DNA from: an uncultured Lachnospiraceae bacterium
GTDB lineage: Bacteria; Bacillota; Clostridia; Lachnospirales; Lachnospiraceae
Direction: 5' to 3'
NCBI GenBank assembly: GCA_947589455.1
Contig: CANQCD010000010.1
Span: 1 to 32,681 of the forward strand
Length of the DNA stretch: 32,681 nucleotides
The position numbers and the translations under genes are program-made. A model generated the notes under the pieces. It had not been told where the DNA came from, searched no databases, and worked only from the letters and a program-made list of their open reading frames with translations. The stretch's first letter is position 1; the number at the start of each line of letters is the position of its first letter. Of this stretch, positions 1 to 7,136 are shown piece by piece.

Positions 1-899
1 TGTGGTTCTGTGCTCCACGCGCATCCGCAAACAAGACACTTACATTCTATTTTTTTATGTGCACTTTCATATTCCCCTAGAATTTGTATTTTATCATTAA
101 TACTTTTTAATTCTTCTGCAAACTCTTCCGGTCCCATATCGTAGACTGTCTCGCCGCCCTCCATCCGCGGAAGCCCCGCATTGGGCTTGGCAATAACCGG
201 AACATCGGCATAAGCAAGCATCGTTTTTAATACCGGTCTCATTTTATCCGGCCCCGTGGAGCAGTTGACTCCCAGTGCATCGACTCCCAGGCTGTTTAAT
301 ACCAGCGCCGCTGTAGCAGGATCAGTTCCAAACAGAGTGCGTCCATCCTCCTGAAACGATAATGTCACCATCACCGGAAGCCCGCTGCACTCCTTTGCCG
401 CGATCACCGCCGCACGACATTCCTGCAGGCTCATCATCGTCTCCACAACGAGCAGATCCGCCCCAGCCTCCTCCAGACAGACAATCTGCTCTTTATAAAT
501 TTCTACCAGCTCTTCAAACTGCAGCGGGCCAACCGGCTCAACCTGCTTTCCAGTCATTGTCAGATCCCCCGCTGCAAAAACGCGGTTCTCTGCCTGTTCC
601 CGGCGGATAGCTTCTTTTGAGATTGCCACAAGCTCCCGGTTCATCTCGGCAAGCTTATCCTGCAGCCCATATTCCTCTAATTTAATCCGGTTGCCTGAAA
701 AAGTCGGCGCATACAGGATCGTCGTTCCCGCCCGGATATATTCCTGCTGCAAAGCACACATAATATCCGGATGCTGCAAAATCCACTCTTCCGGGCAGAC
801 GCCTGCCGGAAGTCCCCTCTTTTGCAGGTTTGTTCCCGTTGCTCCGTCTAAGATCAGTTTGGATTGTTTTGCCAGTTGCCTGAATTGCTGTTTTGTCAT
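1..899 (-). CDS. Homocysteine S-methyltransferase domain protein, 3' end outside the window, chimeric C-terminus
   Basis: The frame is open from ATG (899) to the left edge (299 codons seen, no stop), so the ORF track missed it. Residues 1-260 look like the (beta/alpha)8 homocysteine methyltransferase domain of MetH/BhmT: LILDGATGTNL near the start, PTFSGNR, ETMMSLQE, and VNCSTGP with the first expected zinc ligand (C213). The family then needs a GGCCGT motif carrying two more zinc cysteines. Here the sequence after FAEELKS instead reads INDKIQILGEYE, then CKCLVCGCAW. That resembles the treble-clef/zinc-ribbon domain (DUF723-like) found in mobile-element and endonuclease proteins. Base composition also drops to AT-rich at about base 105. 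A promoter lies 140-170 bases upstream; GGAG sits 11 nt before the ATG. I infer a recombined or interrupted gene. Methyltransferase activity is doubtful unless the missing part follows outside the window. Confidence 0.8.
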   Translation of the reverse strand, partial: MTKQQFRQLAKQSKLILDGATGTNLQKRGLPAGVCPEEWILQHPDIMCALQQEYIRAGTTILYAPTFSGNRIKLEEYGLQDKLAEMNRELVAISKEAIRREQAENRVFAAGDLTMTGKQVEPVGPLQFEELVEIYKEQIVCLEEAGADLLVVETMMSLQECRAAVIAAKECSGLPVMVTLSFQEDGRTLFGTDPATAALVLNSLGVDALGVNCSTGPDKMRPVLKTMLAYADVPVIAKPNAGLPRMEGGETVYDMGPEEFAEELKSINDKIQILGEYESAHKKIECKCLVCGCAWSTEP

Positions 900-901
900 G
901 T

Positions 902-987
902 CACACTAATCTCCATTTCTGAGTGAATTTTGTTCGCTCTTGCAGCTTATCGCCTGGCTATTTGTTTTCGCTCAAAAACAAATAACC
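902..987 (-). repeat. Leader hairpins upstream of the left-edge methyltransferase gene
   Basis: Read on the minus strand, the leader holds GAGCGAA-CAAAA-TTCACTC (a stem with one wobble), followed by AGAAATGGAGATTAGT, which includes the SD. Further upstream is a strong hairpin with TATTTGTTTT/AAAACAAATA arms (956-987). The first part is closely similar to the leader of the metal-transport ATPase gene at 31,132-31,170 and more loosely to the heads of the two 17-bp arrays. No riboswitch class was recognised. Confidence 0.5.
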
Positions 988-1042
988 AAGCTAATTCCTT
1001 TCCTGCTTTTTTAAATCGCAGATCCGTTTTCCATTAATCTCC

Positions 1043-1071
1043 ATTATACAAAATGATTTCGTGTAAGACAA
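1043..1071 (-). promoter_or_regulatory. Sigma-A-type promoter for the left-edge methyltransferase gene
   Basis: On the minus strand TTGTCT (1071-1066) is followed after exactly 17 bp by TATAAT (1048-1043). This predicts a start near 1036 and a leader of about 140 nt. Confidence 0.6.
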
Positions 1072-1175
1072 TATCCAACCTGTAAGAAGGCAGTGTAAAT
1101 TTATCTTCGGATTTTATAGAGCAGAATACACCTACGATGCTCAAAAGCATATGGATTAATGTCCTAAAGGACACC

Positions 1176-1217
1176 GCCTAGCCTGTTTGCCGACAGGTTA
1201 GGCATTTTTTATTTTCG
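1176..1217 (+). terminator. Rho-independent terminator facing the toxin-like gene
   Basis: GCCTAGCCTGT-TTGCCG-ACAGGTTAGGC forms an 11-bp stem with one G-U, followed by ATTTTTTATTTT on the plus strand. No plus-strand protein gene precedes it. It ends inside the 3' end of the minus-strand small toxin-like gene. A short plus-strand RNA from about 1080-1120 to 1217, antisense to the toxin mRNA 3' region, would fit the TxpA/RatA layout; that RNA is inferred. Confidence 0.65.
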
Positions 1218-1325
1218 CTTGTTCTTCCTATCTATGCAGGCAAGCAACGCTATCAGCAGAGTTCCGAAAGATACCAGCAAAGCCAGTATCCCCAGAAAAA
1301 CCATAATAGTTTCATAATCTGTCAT
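1209..1325 (-). CDS. Small hydrophobic holin-like (type I toxin-like) peptide, 38 aa
   Basis: This gene is too short for the ORF track. The frame starts MTDYETIMVFLG, continues through one hydrophobic segment (about residues 7-29, with LLVSFGTLLIALLA) and ends in the basic tail CIDRKNKRK. One transmembrane helix followed by (D)(R/K)(K/R)NK is the hallmark of the putative holin-like toxin family (TxpA/BsrG/Hol_Tox) of Firmicutes. An excellent SD (GGGAGGTGA, 5 nt spacing) precedes the ATG, and a TATAAT promoter lies about 45 bases upstream. The convergent plus-strand terminator overlapping the stop codon suggests an antisense RNA antitoxin. The family match is strong; toxicity is inferred. Confidence 0.8.
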   Translation of the reverse strand: MTDYETIMVFLGILALLVSFGTLLIALLACIDRKNKRK

Positions 1326-1366
1326 CAGCGTCACCTCCCATCTGGTGTAAGTCCGGCTAATCATAG

Positions 1367-1394
1367 ATTATACCGGCTAAGTTTACAGTGACAG
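1367..1394 (-). promoter_or_regulatory. Promoter of the holin-like peptide gene
   Basis: On the minus strand CTGTCA (1394-1389), a 16-bp spacer and a perfect TATAAT (1372-1367). The -10 lies within an imperfect inverted repeat (CCGG-CTAATC-ATA-GATTA-TACCGG, about 1353-1376), which could be an operator or a 5' hairpin. Confidence 0.6.
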
Positions 1395-1450
1395 CTTGGG
1401 AGGCTACCACCCCGTCGAAGGGCTTTTCCGTATAAAAATTTTAACATACC

Positions 1451-1690
1451 TCATGCACGCATTCCCATGATCCCAACTATCTTATTACCATCAAATGCCG
1501 CATAGAGCGGACAAATCCCCTCCCTGCAATTATTGATAAATTCCTCATTCTCAACGATGTCACGCTTAAATGTTGTTACCCCCCTCTGGCGCATAATCAG
1601 GCGCTTCAAACTGCATAAAAACTTCTAAAGCAAGTGCAAGAGCCTCATTCACTTCGTTACATTTTATTTTTCTGATAGGATACCTAGTTT
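1451..1690 (-). pseudogene. GNAT N-acetyltransferase remnant (frameshifted and truncated)
   Basis: Minus-strand translation gives RKIKCNEVNEALALALEVF, then MQFEAPDYAPEG. A run of six G then shifts the frame; with one G removed it continues VTTFKRDIVENEEF, NNCREGICPLYAAF and KIVGIMGMR before a TGA. This is the typical first half of a GNAT acetyltransferase (beta strands before the acetyl-CoA motif). The acetyl-CoA binding half is missing and no convincing start codon is present. Limits are approximate. Confidence 0.65.
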
Positions 1691-1928
1691 GTCCTCCACA
1701 AAACAACCCATAGATTTTACTCTATACGCTCTGGCGCTTTGTTTCTGTTTCGTTGTAACTGTAGCAGATATTTCCTGTCCCACATATCATTTCCCCCAAC
1801 CGTCTTTATTACTGCCGGTTTCATAACTCAATGGAGAAGTATGAGGGTACTCGTCAACAGAACTTTGATATTTTAACGCCCATGTCTTTTGAGGGATATA
1901 GAGCAGGGATTCAAATTCCATGTTCCAT
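1691..1928. other. AT-rich intergenic stretch without a recognisable gene
   Basis: Short open frames exist on both strands (including the 95-aa plus-strand track entry), but none has a convincing SD together with a recognisable product. It is probably decayed accessory DNA continuing the GNAT remnant. Confidence 0.4.
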
Positions 1929-1975
1929 CCATTTTCCAACTAGACTTTCATTAACTTTTCTCCGCTCAGTCCGAC
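1929..1975. repeat. Direct repeat copy 1 flanking the immunity-like gene
   Basis: CCATTTTCCAACTAGA-type sequence of 47 bp running to CTCCGCTCAGTCCGAC. The second copy is at 2639-2684, differing at a few bases and one indel. On the minus strand both copies read VGLSGE followed shortly by a stop in one frame, so they may be remains of the 3' end of the same upstream coding sequence. Confidence 0.75.
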
Positions 1976-1979
1976 TGAC

Positions 1980-2492
1980 TCATTCCTGTGGAATCAGCTC
2001 AGGTACGCCCGAACACTCCAATTTGGGCATGGAATCTAATTTATCTAAATATACAAAAATGGTCTGCTCGTCACCCAACATTCCCGAATCAGGCTCTCTT
2101 GTGCATAATGTAATATGATAATATCCCGGATCTATGGGGACGATCTGTTCCTCTGGGATCTCCGGGTTCCAATCTGACAACCAAAACAGATCGATCACAC
2201 ATAATTTATCATCTTGAATATCAATGCCCAGACGAATCGATACCGGATATTCTGCTAACAATTCTTCTTTTGGGTAGCCTTCTCTGAATTTAAGTATAAA
2301 ATCCCCACCGGTTCCCGTACAAAAGCCCACTACATCTCCCTTTTTAATGTGCTTAGCCACATCTTCCGGTTTTTGATATTCTTCTTCAAAGAAGTCATAA
2401 CCCTTTGGAATATTCTTGTTTGTTTCCGGTGAGTAAAATACGATACCCATCCCATCTAGCACTAAGTCCATGTCTTTTTCTTTAAAAATCAT
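1980..2492 (-). CDS. Hypothetical 170-aa protein, possible immunity protein
   Basis: Acidic soluble protein with no signal peptide or membrane segment. Notable stretches are GDVVGFCTGTGGDF and, near the end, PIDPGYYHITLCTREP and IFVYLDKLDSMP. Its size, acidity and setting resemble the small immunity proteins of polymorphic-toxin loci, but I cannot name a family. The start at 2492 is supported by AAGGAGA about 9 nt upstream, and the ATG overlaps the stop of a short upstream ORF (ATGA). The gene lies between two 47-bp direct repeats, as reshuffled toxin/immunity cassettes often do. No toxin gene is intact in the window. Confidence 0.6.
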   Translation of the reverse strand: MIFKEKDMDLVLDGMGIVFYSPETNKNIPKGYDFFEEEYQKPEDVAKHIKKGDVVGFCTGTGGDFILKFREGYPKEELLAEYPVSIRLGIDIQDDKLCVIDLFWLSDWNPEIPEEQIVPIDPGYYHITLCTREPDSGMLGDEQTIFVYLDKLDSMPKLECSGVPELIPQE

Positions 2493-2554
2493 AATTTAAT
2501 CTTCTCCTTTTCAACTACCGATTTTCCCGCTTCAAAATCAAAATGATTTTTCAT
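2489..2554 (-). CDS. Candidate 21-aa ORF translationally coupled to the immunity-like gene
   Basis: MKNHFDFEAGKSVVEKEKIKL ends in TGA that overlaps the next ATG (ATGA). A GGGGG SD lies 8 nt upstream. It may be a real small peptide, a coupling leader, or the surviving 3' end of a toxin gene; the sequence alone cannot decide. Confidence 0.3.
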   Translation of the reverse strand: MKNHFDFEAGKSVVEKEKIKL

Positions 2555-2563
2555 AGGCATCAC

Positions 2564-2584
2564 CCCCATTCTTTTGGAATGGGG
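2564..2584 (-). promoter_or_regulatory. Hairpin sequestering the SD of the coupled short ORF
   Basis: On the minus strand CCCCATTC-CAAAA-GAATGGGG is a perfect 8-bp stem. Its 3' arm is the GGGG Shine-Dalgarno of the 21-aa ORF, so folding would hide the ribosome site. No T-run follows on either strand, which argues against a terminator. Confidence 0.45.
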
Positions 2585-2638
2585 TCAACGCACCCTGTAA
2601 CACAATGGTTCCACGACAAGATTCTACCACAATCACAC

Positions 2639-2684
2639 CCATTTTCCAACTAGATTCTCATTAACTCTCTCCGCTCAGTCCGAC
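2639..2684. repeat. Direct repeat copy 2 flanking the immunity-like gene
   Basis: Second copy of the repeat at 1929-1975, 710 bases away and in the same orientation. The pair brackets the immunity-like gene and its leader exactly. Confidence 0.75.
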
Positions 2685-2703
2685 CTCTTCCTTAACCTGC
2701 TTT

Positions 2704-3579
2704 TTAATACGTCTTTCCAAAATAATACATATAGACATCCTCCAACGTCACATTTACATGGCTCCTATCTGCTTCCGGAAAATCCTGACCGCCTACCAGG
2801 TGCAGAATAAAATCATCTTTCCCCTGCACAATACCGCTGACACAGTATTTCTCCTGGTATCCCAAAACCTCTTCCTCACTGCAGTGCACCACTCTGACCC
2901 TGCCTTCGATCTCTTCCAGCAGCCGAGCCGGCGTATCGCACCGCACAACCTTCCCCTTATTTAATAATATAATATGATCTGCAAGGCATTCGATATCGCT
3001 CACAATATGCGTGGCCACTAAAACAATCCGGTTCTTACTGCTTCTTGCTATACAGTTTCTCAGAGCAATCCTCTCCTTAGGATCCAGTCCCGCCGTAGGC
3101 TCATCCAGGATCAAAAACTCCGGCTGCCCTAATAAAGCCTGCGCCAGCAAAATCCGTCTTTTCATTCCCCCAGAATAATTCCCGATCTTCTGGCCTCTCT
3201 TTTCATATAAATTTACTTCCTGCAAAATAGCGTCAATCTCTTCTGCCGTTTCCTTCTTTTTTCGGTTCATTCCCTTCATCACCGCCATATATTCCAAAAA
3301 TTCTTTTGCGGTAAACGCATCATAACAGCTCTGTTCCTGCGGCATATATCCTATCTTTTCCCTATACCGCCTTCCCATTTGCGCAATCTCTTCCCCTTCA
3401 CACAAAATCGCACCGTCACTGCGCCTAATATTATCCGTCAGTATGCCGATCATTGTCGACTTTCCAGCTCCATTTGGCCCAAGCAGGCCGTAAATCCCAT
3501 TCTCCAACGTAAGACACAGTCCATCCAGCGCCCTGACGTTCCCATATTCTTTCACCAGATTTTGAATTTCTATATTCAT
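2704..3579 (-). CDS. ABC transporter ATP-binding protein (291 aa)
   Basis: Nucleotide-binding subunit of an ABC-2 type transporter. It shows GPNGAGKST (Walker A), YMPQEQ (Q-loop), YSGGMKRRILLA (signature), FLILDEPTAGLDP (Walker B) and an ATH switch histidine. After about residue 215 comes a C-terminal domain typical of the CcmA/drug-export group. I chose ATG 3579 (MNIEIQNL), not the track start at 3657: GGAGG lies 9 nt before it, and the extra N-terminal residues are encoded by the 62-bp repeat. It is last in the operon behind the permease gene, which ends 250 bases upstream across the repeat array. The partner is the 702-aa permease; the substrate is unknown. Confidence 0.9.
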   Translation of the reverse strand: MNIEIQNLVKEYGNVRALDGLCLTLENGIYGLLGPNGAGKSTMIGILTDNIRRSDGAILCEGEEIAQMGRRYREKIGYMPQEQSCYDAFTAKEFLEYMAVMKGMNRKKKETAEEIDAILQEVNLYEKRGQKIGNYSGGMKRRILLAQALLGQPEFLILDEPTAGLDPKERIALRNCIARSSKNRIVLVATHIVSDIECLADHIILLNKGKVVRCDTPARLLEEIEGRVRVVHCSEEEVLGYQEKYCVSGIVQGKDDFILHLVGGQDFPEADRSHVNVTLEDVYMYYFGKTY

Positions 3580-3828
3580 GTGTTTTTCCCTCCACATCAG
3601 GTCTCTTGCCAAAATGCATCTCAAAATTCCTCTATATTCATTTGCTTTTCCCTCCACATCAGGTTTCTTGCCAAAATACGTCTCAATGTTCCTCTATATT
3701 CATTTGCTTTTCCCTTCACATCAAGTCTCTTGCCCCAACACGTCTTAAAGTTCCTCTATATTCATTTACTTTTTCCTCCACATCAGGTCTCTTGCCCAAA
3801 TACGTCTCAATGTTCCATCATTCCACTC
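3571..3828 (-). repeat. 62-bp tandem repeat, four full units plus a partial one, each with SD and ATG
   Basis: Units start at 3571, 3633, 3695 and 3757, with a partial unit from 3819. On the minus strand each unit contains GATGTGGAGGGAAAA followed by an ATG and AATATAGA. The unit nearest the ATPase supplies that gene's real SD and start codon. The other copies share the same first four codons (MNIE) and then diverge. Because 62 is not a multiple of three, the array does not extend the ATPase as a simple repeat. Confidence 0.9.
3621..3821 (-). promoter_or_regulatory. Four serial mini-ORFs with Shine-Dalgarno sites inside the 62-bp array
   Basis: Going downstream on the minus strand: ATGATGGAACATTGA (MMEH or MEH, 3821-3807), MNIEEL (3765-3745), MNIEEH (3703-3683) and MNIEEF (3641-3621), each ending in a stop. 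The last three have GGAGG/GGAGGG 8-9 nt upstream; the first has GGGAG right after the permease stop. The true ATPase ATG follows. Successive initiation or reinitiation could set the ATPase:permease ratio; this role is inferred. Confidence 0.55.
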
Positions 3829-3829
3829 C

Positions 3830-5938
3830 CTAAAATCCCAACAAGAAAACCGGCAGACAAAATAAAACAAAAGAAACCATCCCTGTCAAAATATAGCTCT
3901 CCATCTTATTTCTAATCAAATCCACCAGCCTTCCGGCAAGATAAAGATACAGTAAATGCAATATGCAAAAACCGACGATCGCCGCTCCAATCGGCATCGC
4001 CCGGAAATAACAATCCTGATACACAGCCATACTCCCAAGCGGCGCATCCCAATAACCGCAGCCATATGTCTGCATGACGCGATAGATCCAGGGCAGAATG
4101 GATATCGAACAAATAATTACAGCAAGCAATAAAATATGCAGACATTTCATCCTTTTTAAATATCGCTTCCCTGCTGCGCTGATGCACAGAACCTGATCCA
4201 TTCCGCTCCACGCCTCAATCCCCCAGACTGAGACGGCGAACCCCACCATTAAAAGTACGGCGATCAAGCGGATTTTCAGCAGTTCCCACTTTCCCTCGCA
4301 GCCCCCAAACATCGTGAGATATCCCTTTTCATACAATAGATAGGACCAGCCATTGTCCCGCACATATTCTACATTCCTGATTGCCCTCATAAGCCCCTGA
4401 TATTTTTCGGCCTTTTTCTGCAGAATATCCCGCTGCACATCTGTATATTGCGTACCTGCATCCAACTGTTTTTGTATTTTTTCCAGCTTCTCTTTCTCGC
4501 GGTTCAGCCAGGATAATTTGCTGTCGGAATATTTTCCCTCCACTCGAAGCATATAACTGTGATAGGCGACCTCATCCTTATCCTGAAAATTTTCAACAAT
4601 CGGCGTATATAAAACAGAAAAGAAAAAAACACCTGCCGCAAACAGCCAGATCCCTTTTTCGCCAATCCAGACCTTCTTGCACTCCTTCCAGAAGAGAAAG
4701 ATAGGATTCGGGAAAAATCCGCCCGCCGACCTGCCATAAGCAGATTGATAAGAGCCTCTCCTTTTCCTTATGCCGGACAGGAAGCGCACGCCGGACTCTA
4801 TTTTCCATTCGAAGGCAAAAATCCCCAATATCATAAAGAAAATAAAACAGCAGATTTCCACAAAAGATACGACATAGGCATAATCCGCCGGATGCTGAAA
4901 CAAGTTCACATTTTGATACCCGCCCAAAACAGCGCCGCTGTCCAAAAACGAAATAAGATTGATCTTTCTAAGGATGCTTAACCAGCTGTGTTCTGAGATT
5001 ATCACGCTAAAAAGCCCTTCCAGTCCCATAAAAAGACCGCAGAAACCGTACAGAAAGATTACCTTCCGGATAAAAACCGCAAAGAAAAACAAAATCGAGT
5101 AAAGAGCGACGTATGCCGCCAGCCTGCTGACTGCCGAAAGTACAAGAAAGCCGCCAACTGTCAATCCATACCGGCAGGCGCCATAGGAATCAACAGACTG
5201 GATGACACAATCCCAGCCATCCACCCCATATGTACACAAAACCAGAGTCGTTTTCAAGGCATAAACGCCAAGTATCCCAGCCAAAAGAAGCATTACCCCG
5301 CACCAGTATTTCACTGCACCGGCATGTTTCCTTCCATAGCAGGTAGTGCGCAGCAAAAAGAGCGTCCCCTCTTCCTTTTCCACAGCGATCAATGACGCCA
5401 CCAAAAGGATAAGAAACACCACTAAGATCCCATCGGCAAAGTCCAGCCTCGCCAAGAGCTGCACGCCCCGATATGGCGCAAAAGACACTGGAAGAGAGCC
5501 TAACCGTTCAAAATCCTGTACCTCCTTCTCCTGCTCTCTTCTGATATATTCATTTTTTTGAAACAGGGCGATCTCGCCTTTTTGGGCGTTTTTAACCAGA
5601 TCCTCTGCGTATTCTGCATAGCCGGCGACATGGCGCATCTGCTTTAACATTTCCCCATATAAAGCATCCTCTGAATAGAAATTCTCCGTATACAGCTCCG
5701 CATCGGAAAAATCCTCCCTCTGTCTCTCCAGCCTTGCAATCTCCTCCTGCAAATGCTCTGTGTCAATCGAATCCGCCAGCTGCTTATATGCGTGGTAAGA
5801 ATATTGATCCTGACCTGTTTTTCCATTTATTTCCCCAATTAGATAAAATGTATAGCCAAAGATCAGGATCAGTAAAAAAAACCACATCCCGCGCCTTCTC
5901 CATACCTTTTGCAGCTCCGTCCTAAAAATCAATCTCAT
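3830..5938 (-). CDS. ABC-2 type permease, duplicated halves (702 aa)
   Basis: Large integral membrane subunit partnering the ATPase downstream. It has two similar halves. Each begins with a basic cytoplasmic segment and a first helix (WRRRGMWFFLLILIFG near residues 14-30; WIGEKGIWLFAAGVFF in the second half), then a charged extracytoplasmic loop predicted as coiled coil (EEIARLERQRED; NREKEKLEKIQKQL), then several helices. EKEEGTLFLLRTT after a helix in the first half is the ABC-2 permease signature. The start at 5938 follows a G-rich SD, 13 nt after the stop of the preceding gene, so the genes are one operon. Function is probably export of an unidentified substrate or self-protection. Confidence 0.85.
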   Translation of the reverse strand: MRLIFRTELQKVWRRRGMWFFLLILIFGYTFYLIGEINGKTGQDQYSYHAYKQLADSIDTEHLQEEIARLERQREDFSDAELYTENFYSEDALYGEMLKQMRHVAGYAEYAEDLVKNAQKGEIALFQKNEYIRREQEKEVQDFERLGSLPVSFAPYRGVQLLARLDFADGILVVFLILLVASLIAVEKEEGTLFLLRTTCYGRKHAGAVKYWCGVMLLLAGILGVYALKTTLVLCTYGVDGWDCVIQSVDSYGACRYGLTVGGFLVLSAVSRLAAYVALYSILFFFAVFIRKVIFLYGFCGLFMGLEGLFSVIISEHSWLSILRKINLISFLDSGAVLGGYQNVNLFQHPADYAYVVSFVEICCFIFFMILGIFAFEWKIESGVRFLSGIRKRRGSYQSAYGRSAGGFFPNPIFLFWKECKKVWIGEKGIWLFAAGVFFFSVLYTPIVENFQDKDEVAYHSYMLRVEGKYSDSKLSWLNREKEKLEKIQKQLDAGTQYTDVQRDILQKKAEKYQGLMRAIRNVEYVRDNGWSYLLYEKGYLTMFGGCEGKWELLKIRLIAVLLMVGFAVSVWGIEAWSGMDQVLCISAAGKRYLKRMKCLHILLLAVIICSISILPWIYRVMQTYGCGYWDAPLGSMAVYQDCYFRAMPIGAAIVGFCILHLLYLYLAGRLVDLIRNKMESYILTGMVSFVLFCLPVFLLGF

Positions 5939-5951
5939 GATTTTCCCCCCG

Positions 5952-7136
5952 CTACTTCATGTAAAGTGTATGACGAATTGAGAAATCGCCGTTTCGCCAT
6001 TTCTCCGTATCCAGAATCGGAATACTGTTATTATCGCCAATTCCATAAGTTGCATGGTCATATACCGCGTAAAATATAATACTGGAATTTCCAGCCTTTT
6101 TTAGAGCGCCATCCTGATCGCACACATAGTATGTGGAGGTACCGTCTTTCTCTCCCTGCCCTATGATCCCTGTTTCCTCCGTCATCCGATTCGCAACCAA
6201 AAAAATATTTTTCCCCTGCCTGATTGTCTTTCTCTTACCCTCCTGCGGCAAATAAGCCTGCAATCCGTCCAATGTGGTAAAAAGCACCATCTCCCCAACC
6301 TTTGTCACCCCAGCGCACGTAGTAGAGATCTGGTCAGCGATCCGCTCTTCTTTTCCGCCGTCTATCGGTACTCGATAGAGCTCGATCACTTCCTTTTGCT
6401 GCTCCTCATTTTTGGAAGAAGCAGACTGCTTTAATATTTCCTCTTCTGACAAAGGACAGTAATTTCTGCAGAAATAAAGATATCCATCAATAATATTTAG
6501 CGAAAGGATCGTGTTGTTCCAGGCCTTTTCACAGTATATCTTTTTCCCCTGTTTCTTTTTCCTGTCATACACATAAATACCTGCTTCCCTGTTATTTACT
6601 TCCTCCCTCTTCCTGATATCCGTCCCATTGTAATACCCGATCGCCAGAAAGTCCCCCTGATACACAATCGCTGACGGAGACTGAATATCCGGAAAATCTG
6701 CAATCTTTTTCCTGTTCTCCCCATTGATATCACACTCGGTCAGATTCAGGGAACTAAGATCTTCACTGTCGCCAATGTAATATAGTTTCTTCCCATCATA
6801 CACAATCCCCGCACGAAATAAGGAATCTTCGATAAACGCCGGACAATTTTCATCCTCATGCCGGCATCCTGCTTTTGTGCAGACAGACACTCCTTTTCCG
6901 CTCTCGGCGTCAAAATAACTGATTCCCTCGTCGCCATAATAAAAAATGCCTTTGTCAGAATAATTATACGTCCCCATCAGAGGAGAACAATACCAATCAT
7001 CCAATGAAAACGAGTCCTCCCCGCTGCCTTTATACAGAAGCGCTCCGGCGGCAGCTGCCAACGCTATGACAAATACTGCCAGCCCCGCCACTTTAAGCTT
7101 TTTGCCGCTCATCCGGCCTGTTCTTGCCCCTTCCAT
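5952..7136 (-). CDS. Membrane-anchored extracytoplasmic protein with a CxxxxCxH motif (DUF5050-like)
   Basis: An N-terminal basic stretch and one hydrophobic helix (VAGLAVFVIALAAAAGALLY) are followed by an outside domain. The domain has repeated short strands (FYYGDEGISYF, LYYIGDSEDL, LYFCRNYCPL, VLFTTLDGLQAYL) that suggest a beta-propeller. Near residue 80 is CTKAGCRHEDENCPA, a Cys/His motif common in such Firmicutes surface proteins and possibly a metal or disulfide site. No lipobox is visible. The GTG/ATG region overlaps the upstream stop by 28 nt; an alternative ATG at 7112 overlaps that stop as ATGA, so the start is uncertain. It is co-transcribed with the solute-binding-like gene and the ABC-2 permease. 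Function unknown. Confidence 0.65.
   Translation of the reverse strand: MEGARTGRMSGKKLKVAGLAVFVIALAAAAGALLYKGSGEDSFSLDDWYCSPLMGTYNYSDKGIFYYGDEGISYFDAESGKGVSVCTKAGCRHEDENCPAFIEDSLFRAGIVYDGKKLYYIGDSEDLSSLNLTECDINGENRKKIADFPDIQSPSAIVYQGDFLAIGYYNGTDIRKREEVNNREAGIYVYDRKKKQGKKIYCEKAWNNTILSLNIIDGYLYFCRNYCPLSEEEILKQSASSKNEEQQKEVIELYRVPIDGGKEERIADQISTTCAGVTKVGEMVLFTTLDGLQAYLPQEGKRKTIRQGKNIFLVANRMTEETGIIGQGEKDGTSTYYVCDQDGALKKAGNSSIIFYAVYDHATYGIGDNNSIPILDTEKWRNGDFSIRHTLYMK

Noticed and set aside
1-120. Intein in the left-edge methyltransferase
   Set aside because: No Cys/Ser start of an intein and no inteinase blocks are visible at the junction; the zinc-ribbon-like residues fit a different domain. The far side is outside the window, so this is not final.
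899-1071. SAM or S-box riboswitch ahead of methionine genes (also at 29,273-29,389)
   Set aside because: Neither leader shows the conserved four-way S-box core or a terminator/antiterminator pair that I can recognise.
3379-3915. Plus-strand ORFs across the 62-bp array
   Set aside because: They are shadows of the ATPase and the repeat, with no SD and a repeat-derived sequence.
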